DNA of 8,330 nucleotides from Candidatus Pacearchaeota archaeon RBG_13_36_9 (GTDB lineage Archaea > Nanobdellota > Nanobdellia > Pacearchaeales > GW2011-AR1), in assembly GCA_001786395.1 (NCBI GenBank), contig MFWN01000029.1:23089-31418 (forward strand). Direction: 5' to 3'. Both the position numbers and the translations under genes were made by a program. Below, piece by piece: positions 4,701 to 8,330 of this stretch; positions within the stretch are counted from its first letter, which is position 1; every line of letters starts with the position of its first letter. Under the pieces are notes generated by a model. That model was not told where the DNA came from and searched no databases. It saw only the letters and a program-made list of their open reading frames with translations.

Positions 4701-5936
4701 ATGGCAAAAATAAGCCCAGTTTCAATTAAATACATCATTCATGCGAAATTCGAGGCAGAAGGCACCTTAGACAAGCCAGATGTAATCGGGGCTTTGTTCG
4801 GGCAGACAGAAGGGTTGCTTGGGCAGGACCTGGAATTAAGAGAGCTTCAGAAAGAAGGAAAAATAGGCAGGATTGATGTGGACCTAAGGAACGAAAATGG
4901 CAAGACTCTTGGAGACATTGAAATACCAAGCTCAATTGACAAGGCAGAAACTACAATTATAGCCGCCGCACTTGAAACAATCGAAAGGATAGGGCCGAGC
5001 GACTCAAAAATAATCATCGAAAGGATAGAGGACGTAAGAGGAAGCAAGAGAGAGTATATTATAGAGAGAGCAAAAAGACTTCTTGAAGGAATAGAAGGAG
5101 TTTCTGATTCCAGGGAGATGGAAGAGGCAGTTAAAGTATCCTCAAGAATGTCCAAACTTCAGGAGTATGGCAGAGATAACCTTCCTTCCGGGGACTTATC
5201 TGGAGAAGATATAATAGTAGTAGAGGGAAGGGCAGATGTAATAACGCTGCTAAAGGCAAATGTTGCAAATGTCATTGCAATGAACGGCACTATCCTGCCT
5301 GAGACTATCAAAGAACTCAGCCTGGATAAAGAAGTCACCTTATTTGTAGATGGAGACAGGGGAGGAAAGCTTATAGCAAGAAATGCTATAGACAACGCAC
5401 GCATAGACTTTGTGGCAGTTGCACCAGACGGAAAAGAAGTTGAAGAACTTACGCCAAAGGAGATTCTTTCCTCTTTAAGGAAGAAAGTAAAAGCGCAGGA
5501 ATTCCTTGCAAGCCGGGAAGCAGAAAACGGCAGACATTATAGGGGCAGGGGAAGACGGGAAGAAAGGAGAGAAGATGACAGGAGAAGCCAGGGGCACAGA
5601 GAGGACAGCCGGGAAGAAAGGCCAAGAGAAGAAGAAAGTGAAGAACCAAGAGAAATACGCAAGTTATCAGATGCAGAGATGAACAAGCTAAGAGAACTAA
5701 TGGATGATCTAACTGGAACAAGGGGGGCGGTTTTACTTAACCCGGAATTAGAAGTAATTAAAAAAGCCCCGATAAGCCAGCTGTACAGCTTAAGGTTCAG
5801 AAACGTCTTTGCAATTGTTATAGACGGCACTGCAACCTCTAATATAGTAAGGTCGGCTGAAAAACTTGGATGCCAGCATCTTGTTGCAAGGAACTTCGTA
5901 TATACTGAAACTAGCATGGATTTAGTCAGCATTTAA
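4701..5936 (+). CDS. dnaG: Archaeal DnaG (TOPRIM primase-like protein, exosome-associated)
   Basis: The 411-residue length and domain order match archaeal DnaG. The N-terminal region (1-165) contains the typical KYIIHAKFEAEG and DVIGALFGQTEGLLG motifs. The TOPRIM domain (about 168-250) has the catalytic glutamate in VVEGRADV (E175) and the metal-binding aspartates in FVDGDRGG (D217, D219). Then comes a strongly charged linker (about 275-320), almost wholly R/E/D with RGRGRREERR and repeated REE/RED, and a conserved C-terminal region (322-411; MNKLRELMDDLTGTRGA, FAIVIDGTATSNIVRSA). The archaeal protein binds poly(A) and joins the RNA exosome with Csl4; primase activity has been shown in some species. 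The long structured leader suggests post-transcriptional control. No CHC2 zinc domain is present, as expected for the archaeal form. Confidence 0.96.
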   Translation: MAKISPVSIKYIIHAKFEAEGTLDKPDVIGALFGQTEGLLGQDLELRELQKEGKIGRIDVDLRNENGKTLGDIEIPSSIDKAETTIIAAALETIERIGPSDSKIIIERIEDVRGSKREYIIERAKRLLEGIEGVSDSREMEEAVKVSSRMSKLQEYGRDNLPSGDLSGEDIIVVEGRADVITLLKANVANVIAMNGTILPETIKELSLDKEVTLFVDGDRGGKLIARNAIDNARIDFVAVAPDGKEVEELTPKEILSSLRKKVKAQEFLASREAENGRHYRGRGRREERREDDRRSQGHREDSREERPREEESEEPREIRKLSDAEMNKLRELMDDLTGTRGAVLLNPELEVIKKAPISQLYSLRFRNVFAIVIDGTATSNIVRSAEKLGCQHLVARNFVYTETSMDLVSI

Positions 5937-5952
5937 TTTTTCTTTTTTTATT
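5937..5952 (+). terminator. T-rich terminator after dnaG
   Basis: Fourteen of 16 bases directly after the stop codon are T (tttttctttttttatt), the clearest plus-strand U-run in the window. Confidence 0.6.
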
Positions 5953-5963
5953 GTTATTGAATA

Positions 5964-6008
5964 AATCCCGGCGGGGGCCCTACACCATCTTGGCAGAGGG
6001 AGGGGATT
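5964..6008 (+). other. GC-rich foldable island between dnaG and the 6108 gene
   Basis: This 45-bp stretch is about 64% GC in an AT-rich neighbourhood. AATCCC (5964-5969) can pair with GGGATT (6003-6008); inside, CCCT (5978-5981) pairs with AGGG (5997-6000) and CCA (5985-5987) with TGG (5991-5993) around a TCT loop. A palindromic GGGCCC lies at 5975-5980. It follows the dnaG terminator and precedes the repeats at 6011. It might be part of a small RNA, a protein-binding element or a mobile-element remnant; nothing identifies which. Confidence 0.35.
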
Positions 6009-6010
6009 AC

Positions 6011-6051
6011 TTTGTCTACATTATTTAATTTTGTCTACAAATTTGTCTACA
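6011..6051. repeat. Three direct copies of TTTGTCTACA
   Basis: Exact 10-bp copies lie at 6011-6020, 6030-6039 and 6042-6051, with gaps of 9 and 2 bp. They sit 28 to 68 bp upstream of the TATA box of the 6108 gene, a usual place for activator sites in archaea. The function is inferred from position. Confidence 0.55.
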
Positions 6052-6078
6052 CAGAGTAAAAGATATTCCATCATAAGT

Positions 6079-6086
6079 TTTTTAAA
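6079..6086 (+). promoter_or_regulatory. TATA box of the 6108 gene
   Basis: TTTTTAAA is centred 25.5 bp before the ATG at 6108, predicting a leaderless mRNA. Confidence 0.5.
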
Positions 6087-6107
6087 GCACCCATACATTA
6101 GTATAGC

Positions 6108-6590
6108 ATGGTAAAAGGGGGCAGTAAAAAAAGGGTAGTTGAAATCATGCTACTTTTCGCGATATTTGTAGTTCTGCTTCTGCTGATTTATTTTGTTGTT
6201 TACGAAGATATTTTTCTCATTTTCACTGAAGAATGCCGGGATTCTGATTGTTTCAATAAAAACCTAGCTGGCTGCAAGAGAGCGAGATTTATAAATGAGG
6301 AGCCAGAGGCCACCTGGATAGAGACTATAAAGGGAAAAGCAGAAGGGGCTTGCGAAGTAGAAGTCGAACTGGCAGTTGTCAAAGAAGGAAAAATAGATTT
6401 GAGGACAATAGAAGGCGAGAAAATGTTATGTTACCAGCCTCTTAATGCAGTGTCGTTTCCAGGGCAGGATTTGACAAAATGCACTGGCAAGCTAAAAGAG
6501 GGCATGCAGGATTTGATTATAAAAAAGATGCATTCTTATATTCTTGAAAACTTGGGGCAGATTAACGAAGAGTTAAGCAAAGTGCTGTAA
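6108..6590 (+). CDS. Membrane-anchored protein with six-cysteine outer domain, unknown function
   Basis: A 160-residue protein with a basic N-terminus (MVKGGSKKRVV), one hydrophobic segment (about 12-34) and the rest predicted outside the cell by the positive-inside rule. No signal cleavage site is evident, so the segment is probably an anchor. The outer domain has six cysteines: C43, C48 and C56 clustered in ECRDSDCFNKNLAGCKRARF, then C82, C108 and C125; an even number in an outer domain suggests disulfides. The C-terminal segment (LKEGMQDLIIKKMHSYILENLGQINEEL) is helical. The pattern resembles an uncharacterised protein family I associate with Woesearchaeota-like genomes, from memory only. 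The gene is probably leaderless and monocistronic, with three direct repeats upstream that may control it. Confidence 0.7.
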   Translation: MVKGGSKKRVVEIMLLFAIFVVLLLLIYFVVYEDIFLIFTEECRDSDCFNKNLAGCKRARFINEEPEATWIETIKGKAEGACEVEVELAVVKEGKIDLRTIEGEKMLCYQPLNAVSFPGQDLTKCTGKLKEGMQDLIIKKMHSYILENLGQINEELSKVL

Positions 6591-6608
6591 GATGGTTTTC
6601 TGATTAGA

Positions 6609-6616
6609 TTTAAATA
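6609..6616 (+). promoter_or_regulatory. TATA box of the DUF4258/DUF2283 unit
   Basis: TTTAAATA is centred 25.5 bp before the ATG at 6638. It is the same element at the same distance as for the winged-helix gene at 700, and it predicts a leaderless start. Confidence 0.55.
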
Positions 6617-6637
6617 ATACATGCGGCTAATTCCCGT

Positions 6638-6850
6638 ATGGAAATAGTTTTGTCTCGCCATGCTAAAAAGAGGTTGCTTGAAAGGGGAATCAAAATTCAG
6701 GAGGTCCAAGAGGCTATTGAACTACCAGAGTATACAATATCCCGAGGAGCTAAAAAAGAGGCTTATAAAAAAATAGGCGACAAAACATTAAAAGTTGTGT
6801 ATGCTGAAGAAGATAAATATATAAATGTAATAACCCTGATAAAAAAATGA
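6638..6850 (+). CDS. DUF4258 family protein, putative toxin of a type II-like pair
   Basis: A 70-residue protein with the DUF4258 pattern: SRHAKKRLLERGI (6-18) with conserved His and Arg positions (H8, R12, R16), QEVQEAIELPEYTI (21-34), then strands around AYKKIGDKTLKVVYAEEDKYINVITLIKK (42-70). The fold is thought to be related to RelE/BrnT-like small nucleases, and members are often predicted toxins; activity is not established for this one. Its stop overlaps the start of the DUF2283 gene (ATGA at 6847-6850), giving translational coupling. The protein is basic in its N-terminal helix, as expected for RNA contact. Confidence 0.8.
   Translation: MEIVLSRHAKKRLLERGIKIQEVQEAIELPEYTISRGAKKEAYKKIGDKTLKVVYAEEDKYINVITLIKK
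6818..6825 (+). promoter_or_regulatory. Internal TATA-like element before DUF2283
   Basis: TATATAAA lies inside the DUF4258 coding region (codons for K-Y-I-N) and is centred 25.5 bp before the ATG at 6847, the spacing used by the other leaderless genes here. It could give a separate transcript of the second gene alone. A chance match in AT-rich coding DNA is possible. Confidence 0.4.
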
Positions 6851-7053
6851 AAGTAGAATATGATAAGGATGCTGATGCAGCCTACATTTATTTTAAAGAA
6901 ATAGAAGAAGGAGAAGTAGTCCAGACTATATCTCTAAACGATGCGGTAAACATAGATTTGGATAAAGAAGGCAAAACATTAGGAATTGAAATCCTTGATG
7001 CCAGCATAAATCTACCTGCAAATGCAATCAAGTCGACTGTAAGTATTAGTTAG
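6847..7053 (+). CDS. DUF2283 family protein, putative antitoxin
   Basis: A 68-residue protein matching DUF2283: VEYDKDADAAYIYFKE (3-18), then VNIDLDKEGKTLGIEILDAS (34-53). This is a small beta-rich fold. DUF2283 genes frequently sit beside DUF4258 genes and are regarded as the likely antitoxin partner; there is no separate DNA-binding domain in this sequence. It is translated with the preceding gene (4-bp overlap) and could have its own promoter at 6818-6825. It ends in TAG, and the next gene begins 6 bp later in the same frame with no other stop between them. Confidence 0.8.
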   Translation: MKVEYDKDADAAYIYFKEIEEGEVVQTISLNDAVNIDLDKEGKTLGIEILDASINLPANAIKSTVSIS

Positions 7054-7059
7054 TTTAAG

Positions 7060-7713
7060 ATGCCAAAAGAAAAAATGAAAGAAAGAGTGAAAGAAAGAAA
7101 AGGAATATCTAAAGGGCCTATATTGGGAATTGTTGGGATAGTTTTGTCTGTAATTTTCTTTACCCCATTAGGAAGTTTCTTAGTGGGGGGATTTTTAACA
7201 ATTGTAATATGTTCGGCTATAGGGCTTGGTTTGTCTGTAAAAGATAGGAAGAATAAGAAAAAAGGCGCTTTATTTGGAATAATATTAAACACGATCATTT
7301 TATTGATGTGGGTTTTAATAGTAATATGGATCTTTTTAGCATTTGTTATTTTTCATGGAGTTCATGGAGATCCTTTTCCAAGAGGAGACTGTTTCAAAGC
7401 AATAGACCAAATTGAAATAGACACTTCTTCGCAATACACTTGCTATTATCTTGAAAATGAGCATGTTATTTTGAACGTAAGCGTTAAAAGAGGCTCAGAG
7501 CCATTGCAGTTGCAAGGATTTGTAATTACCGCCTTTGGCGAAGGAAAAAGCGAGAAATTTGAAATAAGCAATGTTCCAGAAAGAAGAAAAATGACAACTT
7601 ATTCACTTACTACTAATTTAACTGAATTAACTTCTGTTGAAATTGCGCCTGTGGTAGAAGGGAACATCTTTTGTGATGCAGCTGACAGGAAAGTTATTGA
7701 AAAATGTGGTTAA
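7060..7713 (+). CDS. Three-helix membrane protein with cysteine-bearing outer domain (DUF4190-like N-terminus)
   Basis: A 217-residue protein. The N-terminus is very basic (MPKEKMKERVKERKG). Hydrophobic segments lie at about 20-37, 41-60 and 70-98, with a positive loop KDRKNKKKG (61-69) between the second and third; the pattern GPILGIVGIVLS ... GLGLSVKDRKNKKKGALFGIILN resembles DUF4190-type proteins. By the positive-inside rule the N-terminus is inside and residues 100-217 outside. The outer domain reads as beta sandwich (IDQIEIDTSSQYTCYYLENEH ... VSVKRG ... FEIS) with C111, C128, C205 and C216, able to form two disulfides. This Ig-like arrangement recalls archaeal pilin or archaellin outer domains, by resemblance only. 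It starts 6 bp after the DUF2283 gene, without a TATA box at the usual distance, so it is probably co-transcribed. Confidence 0.7.
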   Translation: MPKEKMKERVKERKGISKGPILGIVGIVLSVIFFTPLGSFLVGGFLTIVICSAIGLGLSVKDRKNKKKGALFGIILNTIILLMWVLIVIWIFLAFVIFHGVHGDPFPRGDCFKAIDQIEIDTSSQYTCYYLENEHVILNVSVKRGSEPLQLQGFVITAFGEGKSEKFEISNVPERRKMTTYSLTTNLTELTSVEIAPVVEGNIFCDAADRKVIEKCG

Positions 7714-7930
7714 AATAAAATGGTTAAAAAGAGGGTGGAAAAAGGAACATCAAAAGGATTGATATTGGGAATTGTTGGGATAATATGCTTTGTACTTATG
7801 TTTCTCGTTTTTTCTATAGCCAGTTATTTATTCTTAATAATGGTTGTATGCTCAATAGCTGGTTTAGTTTACTCCATAAAAGACAAGAAAAAAGGCAAAA
7901 AGTATACTTTATTTGGAATAATATTAAACA
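7120..7930 (+). repeat. Duplicated membrane-segment DNA shared by the last two genes
   Basis: Exact matches occur at 7120-7140 with 7762-7782 (21 bp) and at 7268-7291 with 7907-7930 (24 bp). The distance between blocks is 148 bp in the first copy and 145 bp in the second, a difference of one codon. The sequences coding for the outer domains do not match. This indicates tandem gene duplication with fast divergence of the outer part. Confidence 0.8.
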
Positions 7931-8316
7931 TTACTGTTTTATTGATATGGGCTTTAATGGTCTTATGGATAGTTTTGCTTATTATTTTCAATCTTGGGGA
8001 TCCTGTTGGTCCTTGCGCTGGGGTAAAGGTTATAATAGTAAATGCAAGGTCTTCAGATAATTCAATTACAATAAATAGGCTGGCTGGAGGGCCTGAAGTT
8101 AATGTTGTAGATACAAAAGTGGCAGTTAATGGAGCACTCGTAAAAATAACTTCTCCAGAAGATAAAAGCTTAAGAGAATTAGAAACAAAAACTTACATTG
8201 TTGATTATGACATAGAAACAGGAGATTTGATAGATATTGCACCGGTTATTGAAAATGAAGAAGGACAGCAATTTACTTGCTCGATTAGCGATAGAACAAA
8301 GTGGTTTAAGATATAG
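7720..8316 (+). CDS. Three-helix membrane protein, tandem paralog of the preceding gene
   Basis: A 198-residue protein. Its N-terminal membrane half is a near copy of the previous protein (SKGLILGIVGI, SIKDKKKGKKYTLFGIILN, then a long third helix), with segments at about 13-33, 34-52 and 62-91. Two exact DNA blocks (21 and 24 bp) are shared. The outer domain (92-198) is different and shorter: VKVIIVNARSSDNSITINRLAGG, VDTKVAVNGALVKI and GDLIDIAPVIENEEGQQFTCSI give an alternating strand pattern like type IV pilin/archaellin-type beta sandwiches, with only C99 and C187, a likely single disulfide. There is a 6-bp gap after the preceding stop and no separate promoter. The function is unknown; the fold suggestion is inference. 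Confidence 0.7.
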   Translation: MVKKRVEKGTSKGLILGIVGIICFVLMFLVFSIASYLFLIMVVCSIAGLVYSIKDKKKGKKYTLFGIILNITVLLIWALMVLWIVLLIIFNLGDPVGPCAGVKVIIVNARSSDNSITINRLAGGPEVNVVDTKVAVNGALVKITSPEDKSLRELETKTYIVDYDIETGDLIDIAPVIENEEGQQFTCSISDRTKWFKI

Positions 8317-8330
8317 TTAAGTTATCGTGA

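Noticed and set aside
4847..5932. Long open frames on the minus strand across dnaG
   Set aside because: They are shadows of the highly purine-rich dnaG coding strand, giving low-complexity Ser/Leu-rich translations with no promoters.
5955..5985. tRNA 3' end or attachment-site remnant (TTGAATAAATCCCGG resembles a T-arm)
   Set aside because: The T-loop consensus is not met, no matching 5' stem is found upstream (T-run instead), and no integrase is present.
5951..6028. A 25-codon open frame through the GC-rich island (…GPYTILAEGGDYFVYII)
   Set aside because: No start codon in a good context, no SD, and too short to support; its repeated FVY triplets are only a result of the DNA repeats.
6011..6051. 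Three decamers as a mini CRISPR array
   Set aside because: Repeats are only 10 bp with spacers of 9 and 2 bp, and no cas genes are near.
7051..7060. DUF2283 fused to the membrane protein by TAG readthrough, because the next ATG is in frame
   Set aside because: A 6-bp gap being a multiple of three is common by chance, and the following gene repeats the same spacing with a TAA.
7785..8060. A 91-codon plus-strand frame inside the last membrane protein gene
   Set aside because: It overlaps in another frame the clearly conserved paralog sequence and has no family features or start signal.

Overview
The window looks like a piece of an archaeal chromosome. It carries archaeal elongation factor 1-alpha and the archaeal form of DnaG, and most first genes of transcription units have an AT-rich TATA element about 25 bp before the start codon. 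The low GC content, very small genes, many short orphan proteins and membrane-anchored proteins with cysteine-bearing outer domains suggest a DPANN-type lineage (Woesearchaeota/Pacearchaeota-like). That placement is inferred from style, not from a tree.

Layout: (1) 2-379, the 3' part of a SAM-dependent methyltransferase cut by the window edge. (2) 389-1134, a leaderless winged-helix regulator gene on the minus strand, diverging from a small archaeal protein gene across a 155-bp AT-rich control region that holds a perfect inverted repeat. (3) 1191-1829, a minus-strand six-helix SdpI/DUF1648 membrane protein, divergent from (4) the EF-1 alpha gene at 1966-3270. (5) 3320-4224, a two-member family of unknown small proteins after EF-1 alpha; the second copy is interrupted by an in-frame TAG. 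(6) 4261-4377, a tiny acidic minus-strand ORF with its own TATA box and T-rich terminator. (7) 4444-5936, dnaG, preceded by a leader of about 230 nt with four successive hairpins, a U-rich stretch and an ATA repeat. (8) 5937-6107, a terminator, a GC-rich foldable island and three copies of a 10-bp repeat ahead of a leaderless gene for a six-cysteine membrane-anchored protein (6108-6590). (9) 6638-8316, a compact run of four genes: a DUF4258/DUF2283 toxin-antitoxin-like pair followed, 6 bp apart each, by two tandemly duplicated three-helix membrane proteins with diverged outer domains.

EF-1 alpha and DnaG are housekeeping genes (translation elongation; exosome-linked primase-like protein). Most of the rest is accessory. 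The points most worth following are the structured RNA before dnaG, the amber-interrupted paralog, the TATA box inside the DUF4258 gene placed exactly for leaderless expression of its partner, and the linkage of that pair to tandem membrane proteins.
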